Shown here piece by piece: positions 12,420 through 24,267 of a DNA stretch of 64,000 nt. The notes under the pieces were generated by a model that was given only the letters and a program-made list of their open reading frames with translations, ran no database searches and was not told the DNA's origin. The translations under genes were made by a program, and so were the position numbers. The DNA is from Diphasiastrum complanatum (Eukaryota; Streptophyta; Lycopodiopsida; Lycopodiales; Lycopodiaceae): contig CM055092.1 of assembly GCA_029204225.1 (NCBI GenBank), forward strand, positions 39,071,800 through 39,135,799, in the 5' to 3' direction. How positions within the stretch are numbered: the first letter of the stretch is position 1; the number at the start of each line of letters is the position of its first letter.

Positions 12420-15400
12420 TAATTTATTCAAATGTACTACGCTCAACATATAATAGATTCTAAACATTGAATTAATGGCTTTTGAGAGTTTGCAATAGTG
12501 CTTGAAAGTTGTGGTGGACTCACTAGCTATTGGACATGATCCAATATTTTCACTTCTATATCTAATTAAATCAATTTCATTGGGAAAAGAGAAAAGTTTC
12601 ATCTCCATTCTTGTAGTTAGTTCATTGAAAGCACTCCTCAGCTTGAAAATCCATCATTGAGAGATCCCAACATCTCAAAACAAATGTAGCGCACTCATAT
12701 ATGAGGGTATAGAAACCACATAGATGCCTAGAGCTAGAGCAAAAAAGATGGCTTGAAGAGACCTAGAACATCCAAAGACTCCAAGAAACATGTTGGCTAG
12801 TCTTCCCTCATTTTACATGGACGTCCTATCAATTTGTATCTTTAACATTGATCGATGTGCACCAGTTGACCTTGAAACTAGTGATACACAAATGATAGAT
12901 TCTACAATAATCTTGAACATTGATCAATATGATAAACCACTACTTGACCCTACAACTAGTGACAAACCAATGGAAGTCCATGAACCAAATGAAACACATG
13001 TACATAATCTAAAAATAAAACCTATGATATCAGAACTGGCATTATGTCTTGGACTGTGAGTGCCCTTAACTAGCTATAGTTAGTTATACCTAACATAGTG
13101 TCAATCATTGTAAGTGGTCATTGGGCCCAGCTCACCTCATATTTTAATTGTGATGATGTGAGGTTGGGGGCCTCATAACAGATTATCATGATAAATGGCT
13201 GGTGAGACCTAAAACCTATGATGGTGAATTTTACAAGGAGCTAGCAGTGACTCATTAGATGGTAGTAGATGTGGCCCAGTTAGGCTACATATGTGTTCCA
13301 ATGAAGTTTCCTAGTTCACTCCTAGTTAGGGAGAGCCTTGGGTGTGCATAAGTGTATTCACACCCCTCTCATTGGAAACCATTGAATTATGAGCTTGATA
13401 TCTAAATGTTGTTGGAGAGCGTGATCACTCCTACCATTGAGACTATAAATTGATTTTGCAATGGAGCATATGAGATAAGTCCATGGGCTTATTTAAAAGC
13501 TACGCTCAACCTATATAATCTACTTTTAGACTCTCTTCTTCCATCCATAGCAATATTGTGTTTCTGCTTCATGTACAGAGCATCGATCATGGGCAAACTT
13601 TACTTTTAGTTTTTTTATTAATAGAATAGACTGAGGCTGTGCCAATTCCCTTGATTTTGAATAGGTCAGCATTCACTTGTGAGGCAAGATCTCCATTCTT
13701 GAGATCTCTTATATTTTTCAGTCTACTTTTATTGCATATTTCACATTAGTCATTTAAAGGAATGACTTGGCGGAAAGGATGATTTGATTCTACAAGATAA
13801 GCTAGTTTAGCTTGTCACCTAGTCCTTTAGTGATGTCAATGCCTTCCTTTGTCTTTTTTTGTATATCCTAGCATTGACATCTATGAGCAAATGTCTCTCT
13901 TCTCCATGATAATGTCCCATAGTTCCTTCTCAATGACAATGGTTTTTAATTTAAATTTTAATTTCTCACATTTGGAATCACCTAAAGTTGCATCTCCCAT
14001 GTTTGCCATTGTACCTTGGTCAAAACAATTTGAAATCACTATCATAGAGCAATCAAGGTCTATTGAGCACAATGCCAATGCTAGATTAATATGAAAATTT
14101 TGACTTGTCAAATTTTTTAACTAGGCATCACTATCATTTAATTAGAAAAATCTCCAATTGGAATAATGGGGTCACCATGCATACTAGACTTGGTGTTGTC
14201 TAAAATGGTCCAATAAGATTTGAAAACCACTGAATAGTTGCTCATTGTCTAAATTTAAGTTGTCAAGTTAGAATAAATCAAAATTTGAAATTTACGATTC
14301 GCTTGCATGACTGTTGTCAACAAGCCTAGGTACTACACTTAAAATTACACATTATGTTTGGCTTTTGGTTAGAGCACAAACAAAAGAGATGTCTTTTCTA
14401 TAAACTCTTTGGGTAGTGCAACTTCAACAACTATTTTTTGTATCATCTCAACATTGATTTACATGTCATCAATTATACTTAAATTTGATGGTACTCATAA
14501 CCCACTATATCATCAAAATTTGGTGCTTATTTGACTAATTTGAGTGTTTTTAAGGTTGAAACTTCAATTCAAATATGACCTAATCCCACCACCAACCTCT
14601 AGAAAGATGGTACTATTCCAAACTCGAAAAGGAATGATTGCAAACCTCCACTCAAAGTTTTCAAACTTCTACACAATGAGAAAACTTGTGTAGTCAAAAC
14701 TTGAAATATCTTGAAAGACTCTGAAGTAACTTTTCTGTATGAGTGAGAACAAACAACACAAAAAGTCTATAAACGATCAAGGAAAATATGTGAAAGTTGA
14801 TAAAATTAGACTAGTTATTTTACTTGCTACCATCATGGAGACCTTGTACATATTTTCATGTTAATTTTGAGAATTCTACTTCAGATATAAGTATATCAAA
14901 GATGGGCAACGAGAATACACTTATGAGCCAAAAATTGATCAAAATCAATAAAGAACTGCAAATAGCAAAGTAGCACAATGAAAAATCAGCAAAGGAGCTC
15001 AAGGCAACCCAACAAAACAAAGACACACTACAACTTTATTGGCAAGCTACATAATACTTTGACAAAGGCTTAAGACCAAGTAGATAAAGTAGTCAAGGAG
15101 GCCAAATAACAATTACGGCTTTTATAGGCACAACTCGACTTGGCTAAGTTCTAAAAAAACAAAATCTTATTCACTTTTTAATACCATATCCATTCCAAGT
15201 TCCATGCCTTCTGATTTTCATTCATATCGATATAACCTTCATCATGTTCATCTATTAAATATATTATTGTTTTTATTCTCATCCACACTGATCCATCTTT
15301 TATTGATTCTTATCTTTTCTTGGTCAAAAAAAAAAAGTTGGGACACCATCATCATTGTACCTTCACTGAAGCAATCCATAACCCAAATACCTTTGTAACA

Positions 15401-16287
15401 TTACAATGCTAAGCCATGGATACCTGCATCCTTGCAAGCTTATCTAAACTACAGGCACCTGCCTGTGTTTGCCGTGGAAGAGAGTTGTTGACACACTTAT
15501 TGTTGGTGATGAGCTGCTTCAGGGAAAGTGTCGATAGGAGATCACCTAATACATAGAACCTGAGGCTTTATTGGTGGATGATAATTAGCAAGAACTTGGA
15601 CTTGCCAGATTATCAATATTACGCATATGGGTCTAGTGGCCATTCCTGATAACCTTGTTCATTGAAAAATGTGTAGTTGACACCAACCATCGAAGGATCT
15701 ATGAAAATTGTTAACTAGTTTCGACATTTCATTTGGCAATTTTGAGGCCAACTTGAAATATCAACCTAGAGATTGTTTCATATTTGTCAATAAAGGCCTA
15801 AATAGTGTTTGTACTATTTTTGGCAAGTAGATAAGTGGATGAGGTCGAGTTTGGACCCATTCTTATTGGCTACTTTTTTTACATTGCATCTAGACTAGAA
15901 ATTCTAGGTTTTTAGATAAGTACCCTCAAGTTGCACTTAAAAAAAGTGGCCAAATGACACTATAGCTACTATAAAGAGCTTCACCTGTGTGGAGAACTAT
16001 CTTTGTTTTTCTCATTATATGTGGAGAGGTCATCTTTGTTGATTGTATGTCCATGGCTCTTATGAATTTATCATGATATCTTGAGTTTCTATGTGTAGAA
16101 TGTTGATTTTCTTGTTAGTCTAGATTGTATTGTACTGTACTAAGTCAGATCTAAGTGGTCATAATCAGATCTTGATGCATTTCTAAATTCTAGTATGCAT
16201 AAAGTAGTGATTTCTATGCTGTTTATGAATTCACTAGATGTGTGATCAAACTTGGCTACAGATTCTTTATGATCTAAATATATTTTG
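12420..16287. other. Intergenic stretch without a recognised gene
   Basis: The region is AT-rich with only short open frames. An 89-codon frame at 12790-13059 contains an imperfect internal repeat (NIDRCAPVDLETSDTQMI-like, then NIDQYDKPLLDPTTSDKPM-like), but I recognise no family. Two places read CTACGCTCAACATATAA-like or CTACGCTCAACCTATATAA-like (about 12438 and 13500), suggesting an old repeat. No LTR borders, primer site or conserved polyprotein motif were found. Confidence 0.5.
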
Positions 16288-16340
16288 TGCTAGAAAGTGT
16301 CAAGGCTATAGCCCTTGCACAACACTCTAGCAACACAAAT

Positions 16341-16412
16341 GGATGGGTAGCTGAGTGGTAGAGCACCCCACCAGAATGGGGGAGGTCTTAGGTTCAATCC
16401 CTAGCCCCCGAC
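16341..16412 (+). ncRNA. tRNA-like unit in left LTR of the TRIM element
   Basis: The A box TAGCTGAGTGG (16348-16358) and the B box GGTTCAATCC (16391-16400) match the Pol III internal promoter consensus, with 32 nt between them. A D-arm-like hairpin (GCTG..GAGC, weakened here), a GC-rich anticodon-arm-like hairpin CCCCA..TGGGG and a T-arm with a TTCAATC loop can be drawn. The acceptor stem does not pair well and position 33 is not U, so this is tRNA-derived or tRNA-like rather than a working tRNA gene. Confidence 0.6.
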
Positions 16413-16569
16413 CACACACACCAAGTTTAAAATCTTTTCACATGGTATCAGAGCCATGGTTGTGGGTGTGGTCTAGGTGGACAGTAGCAAAAAAAGAGCA
16501 ATGCCTTGAGGGGGACTGCTAGAAAGTGTCAAGGCTATAGCCCTTGCACAACACTCTAGGAACACAAAT

Positions 16570-16640
16570 GGATGGGTAGCTCAGTGGTAGAGCACCCCAC
16601 CGGAATGGGGGAGGTCCTAGGTTCAATCCTTGGTTGACCA
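16570..16640 (+). ncRNA. tRNA-like unit in right LTR of the TRIM element
   Basis: The A box TAGCTCAGTGG (16577-16587) and the B box GGTTCAATCC (16620-16629) are again 32 nt apart. The D-arm GCTC..GAGC is fully paired in this copy, and the T-stem pairs with wobbles. It differs from the left copy at a few positions. Confidence 0.6.
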
Positions 16641-17099
16641 CACACACCAAGTAGCCGATTTTTTAAAATACTTACTGGGATGTGGAGACAAAAATTTCTC
16701 ATGGTAGAGGATGATCCATTCTTATAGATAATATATCAAGATAGATAATATATCAAGATTCTAGCTTTTGCATATAGATTTTGCTTGATTCAATATTTTG
16801 CATTTTTGAATAAACCCTAAAATTGATAGGATCTCTTGATTTTAAGTTGCTGGAATATTTCAAGAGTGTATTTCAATCTTAGATGTTAGCAAAAGTTTAC
16901 TATATTGAGGTTTGATCTATTTTGATCAAGAAATCTACATTCTATGCTAGAGAGAGAAAAGGATAGGCTAGAGTATATCCAACTCTTTGTGATTTCTTCT
17001 TGAGTTTCATTTTTTGATTTCAAGCAAGTTCTAAGTGCATTGGAAAAATTTCAAAGAGAAGATCATATCATTTTCAACGTTGCAACCTCAAGTGGCTTC

Positions 17100-18069
17100 A
17101 TGTTGGAAGGCAATGATAGGCTTACCTCGATCAACTATTCTACTTGGAAGGTGATGATGGAGTCCTTACTGGAGATGAATGAGTTGATGGATATTGTTTT
17201 TAGGTTTGGAGGAGAGGTACCTCAAGAACAATTGAGGTATGACAAGAGAGCTAAGCAAACTCTACACATTATCAAGATGAATGTGACTAATGAACCTCTC
17301 AAGGAAGACTTTGGTAAGTGTACTTCATCAAGTGAGGCTTGGGAGGCTTTGAAGAAGCTTTATGAGTCCAAGTATACATCTAGGGTTCTAACCATAAGAA
17401 GATAAATCTTTCAAAGTGTGAAAAATAAGGATAAAAGTGCTCATGCTTTTGTTTTGAGGGTTAAGGCATTCGATGATGAGCTAGCATGTATTGATGAAAG
17501 CATTAAGGAAGTAGAACTTGTGCAAGTTGTTCTTAATGGCTTGTTGGATGATCATGTTAATCTTGTTCAAATTTTTGCTATTCATAATAATTTGCCAAGT
17601 ATGGTGGAATTTCAAGAGATTTCGGTGAATGAGGAGTTTAGGCTTCAAGCAAGAGGTGGTTCTACAACAACATCTCAAGATGGAGAAGAAGAAAGAAACT
17701 ATATCTCTATCTTCAACTGAGGCCGAGTACAAAGCTTTGACAACCAATACAGAGGAGGTACTTTGGATTAATAGATTATTGGTGGAGCTAAATATCATGG
17801 ATTCAGAGGAGGCAACAATCATCTACAATGAAAGTATATCAGCCCAACACCTTGCATCTAACCCGATCTTCCATGCAAGATCTAAGCACATTGAGATATG
17901 CCATCACTTTGTGAGAGAAATGGTGCAAGCCAAGGAGATTGCTTTGGAGCATGTTCCAAGCAATGAATGTGTAGCTGGTTTACTTACTAAACCACTTCAA
18001 AAGATACCTTTTATGAAGTTCATATCATCACTTGTAGTGATTAGTAAAGCAATGATCAAACCAAGCTAG
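17100..18069 (+). pseudogene. Copia internal-deletion derivative: gag fused to RNase H end
   Basis: From the ATG at 17100 the sequence reads as a gag close to that of the inner Copia (STWKVMMESLL, RYDKRAKQTLH). A stop at 17403-17405 and a frameshift in the 17600s interrupt it. Near 17677-17695 the gag sequence (HLKMEK) passes directly into the end of RNase H (ETISLSSTEAEYKAL), and this frame stays open to TAG at 18067-18069. The zinc knuckle, protease, integrase, RT and the start of RNase H are all missing. The junction lies in an AAGAA-rich stretch, consistent with a microhomology deletion or template switch. Confidence 0.85.
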
Positions 18070-18073
18070 ATAG

Positions 18074-18165
18074 TGAGGAGGAGTGTTAAAAAATTCACAA
18101 TTCTAACTTGACTAGTCTTGGTCATATGACTTGTATATAGTTAGATGGTCATGATGTGGCTTGTC
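18074..18165 (+). repeat. Purine tract and start of 3' LTR of the deletion derivative
   Basis: TGAGGAGGAG (18074-18083) precedes TGTTAAAAAATTCAC at 18084, the layout of a purine tract and LTR start. LTR-like sequence is lost after about 80 bp, where minus-strand Gypsy sequence begins. No matching 5' LTR was found upstream. Confidence 0.6.
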
Positions 18166-19010
18166 ATGCGTGCCAAATTTAATTCACCAATCCAAAGAGC
18201 GTATGCAACCTGGTTAGAGCTACCTTTGACATATCGGATTTCATGATCAAATTCATGTATAAGCTCAACACAGCGAGCTTTACGACCTCTTAGAACGTGT
18301 TGACCACAAAAGTATGTCAGAGGCTGGTGATTTGCATTCACTAAGGACCCATAAGGTTCTTGCTCTCAAACGCTATCGGCCTATCATTTTGTAAAAGAAT
18401 TGCTTCTATCGCTAAATCACTTGTGTCAATTTGCACAACATAAGGTAAATCTGGATTCACGATTTTTAGAACATAAGCTGAAACAACCATATGTTTGAGT
18501 ACTCAAAATAGGACTTAGTTCTTCATTTCATTCAATAGGTAGACTATATTGACCTCTCTTCTTTTTCTTGTTAACTTTGTATTTAGTCAGATTAATAAGA
18601 GGTGTTGGGACCTTTGCACAATCCTCAATAGACTTATGAAAAAACACTATAAAACATAGAAGAGATTTAACTTCTCTAACCATCTTCGGTATAGGCTACT
18701 CAAGCATTGTCTTGAGCTTACCCTCATCTATCTTCAAAACCTTCCGGGGTGATCTTATGACCAAGGTATACTAACTCATGTCTAAAAAACTCACATTGGA
18801 TTCTTTAGCAAAAAGCTTTTCTCGTATGAGAATACTCAAGATAGTCTTAAGATGATTTATATGCTCCTTAAGAGTCCTATTGAAGATGAGAATATCATCT
18901 AAAAATAAAACTACGAATTGACCCAAATATGAACGAAATATATTGTTCATCAAGATTCTGTTGAAATGTCACAGGTGCATTAGTGAATCCAAAAGGAAGC
19001 ATTAGAAATA
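18163..19010 (-). pseudogene. Ty3/Gypsy RT-RNase H fragment
   Basis: Read on the minus strand, RT motifs come first at the high coordinates: MLPFGFTNAPVTFQ near 18970-19000, then YLGQFVVLFLDDILIF near 18880-18930. RNase H motifs follow near 18180-18330 (LTYFCGQHVLRGRKARC, ELIHEFDHEIRYVKGSSN). Several stops and frame changes separate them. The order RT then RNase H and the motif wording are Ty3/Gypsy. No LTR or integrase accompanies it. Confidence 0.8.
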
Positions 19011-21640
19011 ATAATCAAATCTTAGCTCAGGTCAATCAAAACTAGCTTGTATGGAGGGCACCAACAAGCAAAGTTTCGGAAGATCAAAGGTGTCTAAGCC
19101 TCCCACCACCAAATTGGGTGAATAACGACTCAAATAAGAGGCAGTATGTACTATCTATCTTTTAGCTTGTATATAGGTTCAGAGGTCCTTGATCCACTAT
19201 CAAGAGTTATTCATGCTCAAAAATCATTAAAAATACTAAATTTTGTCTTTTTGAGGCCCTTAATGGTGACTGATTTCTAAAAAGATTTGTAAAAGCCCTT
19301 GGCAAACTTCATTACACACCAGAAAACATGCATGCATAGTTTTGTTCAAGGAGTTTTAGAAAAAATCCAAAAATAATGAAAAAACCAACAAAAAATCATG
19401 TTTTTATGATATTTTTCAACTTTTTCATCAAGATCTTGTGGATATAATCCACATTCCAAATTCTTCATGGACATGGACATAGCACCATGCATGCAAACTA
19501 TTGAGAATTGATACGTGATGGGCTTAAAAGTCTTCTACTCTCATTGAAATAGTGTTTACTTTTATGATCACATGTACAAGTTCCAAAGAGAAACTTTGGC
19601 CATGTCAAATTATTGCCTCTTTTTGAGCCTGCAGTAGATTCTCATGGTGGCCCTATGTTAATCGGTTGATCAAATTAATAGAAATCCAACTTATCAAAGA
19701 GATTACAATGAATATGAAACCAACATCTGGCTCCAAATGAGTTTATACTAGTGTCTTTATGCCCATTATTGTATTTGTTGCCATATTCAATGCAATACCT
19801 TTCAAGAAAACAAATACAATATGGGCATGGAAATCAACATAATCTTTATTGATGGATAATGTATTTACATCTTGGGACTCAAAAAAGATAGAGCACAAAG
19901 GGGATTTAATAAGGTGTGATCTTTGTTGTGAAACAATGATAATAAGGTACCGTATTGCACACCAAACATGCTCCTTCAGTTTCTTTTACAGGTAGTTTAA
20001 CTTTGATCATGGTCGACTTGGATGTCGAGATGAGACATCAAGAATTTGAACTATCTATCCATATGCCACACGATGAAATATGGGAAGTGCGAGTCAACAA
20101 TGATAGGAATCTAGAAGATCAATGGGCTATGCTTGGATTGAAATTTATTGATGTGCCCACAAATTTTGTGTTCAATATTAATGGACTAATTGTAAGCCCT
20201 AGCAATAAATGCTCGAAATTTACTATTTAAATTTTCTTACTGTTGTTCAATATATGTACTATCAATTTGATGTCTGATTTTTCAAATTAAGAGATGTGTA
20301 GGAAAAGCCCAAAAGTGTGCTTCATTCTTAGATCCAGTCACAATAAAAATCCATTGAGATTAAGATGCTCTTATGTACTACCATATTTTATCAACTATGA
20401 TCTATCTTATAAAATTTCATCACAAAGAATTTGTCTTATGATTGACATGGTTTCTTGAGGAGAATCAGAAACATGCAATTTCAATATTAATGTTGTCATG
20501 CAACACCAACATTTATTCTTGAGAAATTGGTCATTACATATGCATAGTGTTAGAAAAAAAAAAAAGATGGAATTAAAAGAATGATTTCTATAGAACCTTA
20601 CTATAATTAGAAAATCTCACTATATAAAGGTCCGTGGGTCTCCATTTTGCTACTTCATCCTTTTAGTGTCAAAATTTTTGCTCTTTCCTATTTTGCATGC
20701 TATCATCCGCAACCTTGGGACCTCATTTGGTATCATCATTGTATGCTCCCATCCGTGCTCATTTCAGGATAGTAACATTTTTACATCGAGCAACTTTAGA
20801 GGCAATCAAGACTCAAGAACAACATAGTAGGAGTATGAGCAGGAGTAGGAGTCCAGAGTTGGAAGCTCGAGCTATGCAGCAAGATCAAGAGCAGGAGGCC
20901 ATGATGGATACTACAAGGGGGCAACCAATGGGTATGATAAAAGAAATAGTTGTAGTAGAAACAACAATGGAGGGACAACAACAAGAACAAGCTCCAATAG
21001 CAACAATAGTTTAAAGGACAACCTGCAACACGATGTAATGTAGGAGAAGCAACAAGAGCCGAGGAGTAGTATGAGCAACAATAGAAGCACTAGGAGCAGC
21101 AATTTGAGTAGATGCAGGAGCAACATGAGCAAGAAGTATCCTCAACAGCAATAGTTGAACAATTGTAGGGAATTCCTCTAGGGACTAGTCTAAAAAGCCT
21201 GTCACCTATACCAAGCCAATGAAAAACCACAATGAATTTTTTTTACAATGAGGTTGTGACATCATGTCCAATTCCCATCAAATTTCTTAGCATGTTTGAC
21301 ATCCTTGTGTAACATAGTCCAAATCTGCAAGCAACTCCATTTGACAATTATATGATTGTGTCAATAGGAGTAGGCCCACCTTCAGGGAATTCCATGCCAA
21401 CACAATCATTCGCCAATGTTCCGAGGCTTGTGATAGGCCAATGATCTCACTGTAGGTGAGTTTGGTCTGAAAAATAAAAAATTCATTTGATATTTTTTTT
21501 TTTTATCCATCTATGTGTAAGTAGGTGATTGGGCCAATTTTTGGCTTAGGAGGCAATATGGGCAAGTACACATGTAAAGCCATGATTTGGCCAAAAGTAG
21601 GACATGAGGTAGCTTGAGCTAGTTGGGCTTGCTACATTTG
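19010..21640. other. Stretch without a recognised gene
   Basis: AT-rich sequence with short frames only. A 91-codon frame at 19955-20230 (first residues MHTKHAPSVSFTGSLT) matches no family I know. A TATA-like CTATATAAAGG at 20619-20629 stands about 70 bp before a small frame at 20697-21014, but I have no other support for a gene there. Confidence 0.4.
20811..21150 (+). repeat. Degenerate GAGCAA/AACAACA short-period repeat
   Basis: Many imperfect copies of GAGCAA, GAGCAG and AACAAC follow one another, so one strand reads as a Gln/Glu/Ser-rich peptide and the other as Leu-rich. Stops interrupt the plus-strand frame after 21012. It looks like simple-sequence expansion, possibly from an old Gln-rich coding segment. 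Confidence 0.55.
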
Positions 21641-22170
21641 TTGAGATGTGATTGGGTTAGTTACACCCCTCATGAGTTGTCATGGAATGTTGGGTCCAAT
21701 CAAAAGAGAGATATCCATCAATTTGGTCCAATCAAATTTGAGGACACATAAATCACTTAACCAATCACATCTAGAGGTAGAGAAAAATGGGTCCAATCAT
21801 ATTCAAGCTCCCCTCACCTCGAGATCCTTTTAGTAGACATGTTTAGTTCATTATGTACTTGAGTTTTTGAGAGTTAATGAGATTTCTACATTTTTGAGTC
21901 ATATTGGATTCTCTCTCTACCCGAGGCTTGATAGTTGGTTTCTCTCTCTACTCGAGAGCAAGGCTTTTTCATACTTAGTTTTTTCAAGTACAAGTCTCCA
22001 CATGTGTGTATGTACTTGTTTGATTGGTATATGCATGTAATCAAGTGCTCTTGCCTTAGTTTTTTAAGATAGATCTTGATTATCAATCTATGCTTGATCT
22101 TTTTGCAATCACCAAGTCTTAGGAGATCATTATCACACTTTAGGGTACTCCCACACGTGTAAATTTCAAT
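21640..22170 (+). repeat. Degenerate Copia 5' LTR with decayed primer site
   Basis: Segments such as CTCTCTACCCGAGG, ATGCATGTAATCAAGTG, CTTAGGAGATCA and CACACGTGTAAATTTCAAT line up in order with the inner Copia LTR. TGGTTTCAGATCC at 22172-22184 is a decayed primer-binding site. The left border is approximate. Confidence 0.65.
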
Positions 22171-22295
22171 TTGGTTTCAGATCCTAAATAAGAAATCCAT
22201 GCATCCATCAAGTTATGTGTGAAAATTTGCCTTGAAATCAAGATCTCGCGAGTGTAGATTGCATCTCCCTTGTTATCTTTGAGATTTTTGGATCC

Positions 22296-22785
22296 AAAAG
22301 GTTCATTATTCAAGAAGTCCAAAGGTACAAGAAAAGAGCTAGAATGGCTCTTCACTATATCAAGATGAAAGTCTTTAATGCGGTTTTGAGAGAAATTGGT
22401 GGTTGCACCTCAGCCAAGGAGGCTTGGGATACACTCAAAGCCATTTATGAGGCCAAGAATCCTCTAGACTCCTTACTCTAAGGAATTACGTTTTCCAAAG
22501 TTGCCAAAGGAGTGATGAAAGTGCTTCTAATTATGTTTTGAGAGTCAAAGACATCCATAAAGAGCTTGCATGTATTGGAGACACTATCAATCACAGTGAG
22601 TTAGTCCAAGTCATCCTGAGTCAATGTCTTGAGAGATGAATGTGATAATCTTGTCCAATCTTATGCTATCAAAGAAGATCTACCAAGCTTGGAGGCCTTG
22701 CAAGGTGTACTTATTGCTAAAGAATCAAGACAAGAGAACAAGCTCATGAGGATGGACAAACTTTCAATCAATCATAATGGATGAA
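22296..22785 (+). pseudogene. Copia gag fragment
   Basis: The coding resembles the inner Copia gag (VQRYKKRARMALHYIKMK, REIGGCTSAKEAWDTLKAIYE, then VKDIHKELACIGDTI, YAIKEDLPSLEALQG) with several frameshifts. It ends abruptly at about 22785, before any zinc knuckle. Confidence 0.8.
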
Positions 22786-23270
22786 GGATTATAAAACGAC
22801 CCCCAAATAGACTGCCAATCTAAGGAAATACTAACAAAAGTCGGTCTATACCACAATTATAGCTCAAGTTCCATTGGGTATGGAGTCGAAAATAAGGCCG
22901 TTCATGACCACCGGCACTTTTAATGGGAATTGGCAGAACAGTTTTCAAACGGTCAATAGGCAATTTTCAAATAGCCTACGGACTCTGAAATGAACAAGAG
23001 ATCACGCGTGTAAGCTCTGGCTTTTGAGATACCGATAGGACGTACAAGCCTGACTCGTGTATGAGCTAGAAATCACTTAACGAGTGAGGTAAAACAGGGT
23101 TAGATTTTGATTAGCCATAATCCAAACAACGATGATCAACCAAGAAAAGGGTTGCAGATAAGCAATTGGCAAATAAAACCTTAGCAGCAAATGTACATGG
23201 GTCATTGAATCCCTTTCAAACCGACAAATAGTAGACAAGGTTAAAATAAGGAAATGTGTCGCAAGCAAGC

Positions 23271-24267
23271 ATTAGGGCCCTTTTTGGACTCAAAAAGGGC
23301 CTCTTCCTTGCCTAAACCAGTTTGATAATCTGGATTAAATCACTTGCTAATAGTCCTATGTGGTAGTTCACCTTGGGTTTAGCTTGAGTTAGAACCTAGT
23401 CACATAGGTTGCACTTGAACCTAGTACATTAAATGAATAAAGAATTAAATTCAATGCTTGTAAAAATATTAATTTATTTGTGAAGGGCTGAAACTTTTTT
23501 TGCACTTCATCCATATTTTTTTTAAGCTTGTTTTGGAGAGAAAAGAAGTTTCAAATTTTTTACATTTCACATTGAGGTTTAGATAAAAGAAAAAGGTACA
23601 AAGGAGGGGGGGGGGGGGGGGGTGGGGGGGGAGGGGCTTGTACCATAAAGAAAAAAAAAATAGAATAGGGTCCCCCCCACTCCCCCTGCACGGTCGCCCT
23701 TCCTTCGGCCGTGCATCTCCTCCTTACTCGCAACCCACCCCAGTCGCCAGCCCTGTTCGCGCCCAGCTCCCGAGAGGGCCTCGAACCAAGCGCCGGCCAA
23801 TGTACTTGTGAGATCGTAGGGGCCGCGAGGGAGCTATGGGCACGAACAGGGCTAGTGGCCCTGGGTGGGTTGCGAGCAGGGAGGGGCATCGGGAGGCTGA
23901 CCGTGCAAAGGGGAGCGTGGAGGGGGGGCAAGGTTGTAAACACCCCCTTACATTTTAAATTTTTTTTTCTTTATGGTACAAGGGGGGACCTCCCCTTGTA
24001 CCTTTTTTTTCATCTAAACCTCAATATGAAATGTAAAAAAATTTGAAACCTCTTTTCTCTCCAAAACAAGCTTAAAAAAAATATGGGTGAAGTGCAAAAA
24101 GGTTAGTGGGTGAGTTAGATTTTGGGATATCATCTAGGCCATTGGATGTGCCATGTCATATGGACCATTCTATCTCAATTGTCACTCTTTTATTGGTATA
24201 GATGTCGTCATTAACACTATTTATAATTAGTGAAGAGGCCCTTTTTGAGTCCAAAAAGGGTCCTAAT
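23271..24267. repeat. Large inverted repeat (foldback-like) with GC-rich core
   Basis: Three nested sets of arms can be seen: 23271-23306 against 24232-24267 (36 bp, nearly perfect); about 23498-23625 against 23975-24098; and a GC-rich pair, about 23731-23776 against 23832-23880. The outermost arms are themselves hairpins (GGCCCTTTTT..AAAAAGGGCC). Between the outer and middle arms (23307-23497 and 24100-24231) the two sides do not match. The short frames here on both strands follow from the symmetry. The unit could be a foldback transposon or MITE-like element carrying captured GC-rich DNA. Confidence 0.7.
23606..23635 (+). repeat. Guanine homopolymer tract
   Basis: Seventeen G residues (23606-23622), one T, then eight more G and GAGGGG. 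The tract lies inside the left arm of the inverted repeat. The right-arm counterpart around 23984 is much shorter. Confidence 0.9.

Larger units (their letters stand above)
16288..16675 (+). mobile_element. TRIM-like miniature LTR retrotransposon with tRNA-like LTRs
   Basis: Two direct repeats beginning TGCTAGAAAGTGTC (16288-16442 and from 16517) flank a 74-bp internal segment. The left repeat ends in CA and is followed directly by TGGTATCAGAGCC (16443-16455), a perfect initiator-tRNA-Met primer site. The right repeat is preceded by GAGGGGGAC, a purine tract. Short LTRs, primer site, purine tract and no coding capacity define a terminal-repeat retrotransposon in miniature. Each LTR contains a tRNA-like unit. 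The right LTR's end is uncertain because the last 40 bp diverge. I found no target duplication. Confidence 0.75.

Noticed and set aside
12790-13059. 89-codon hypothetical gene with internal repeat
   Set aside because: The repeat is visible in DNA as well, but there is no supporting context. Left as part of the unassigned stretch.
16341-16412. Functional tRNA gene
   Set aside because: The acceptor stem does not pair and the anticodon loop lacks U33. It recurs in a direct repeat with LTR features.
19955-20230. 91-codon hypothetical protein gene
   Set aside because: No homology known to me, no promoter or splice context, typical of chance frames in this DNA.
20911-21132. Leucine-rich minus-strand frame
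   Set aside because: It is the complement of a degenerate GAGCAA repeat.
23560-24046. Proline- and arginine-rich open frames on both strands
   Set aside because: They arise from the GC-rich inverted repeat and the poly-G run. No start context or known domain.
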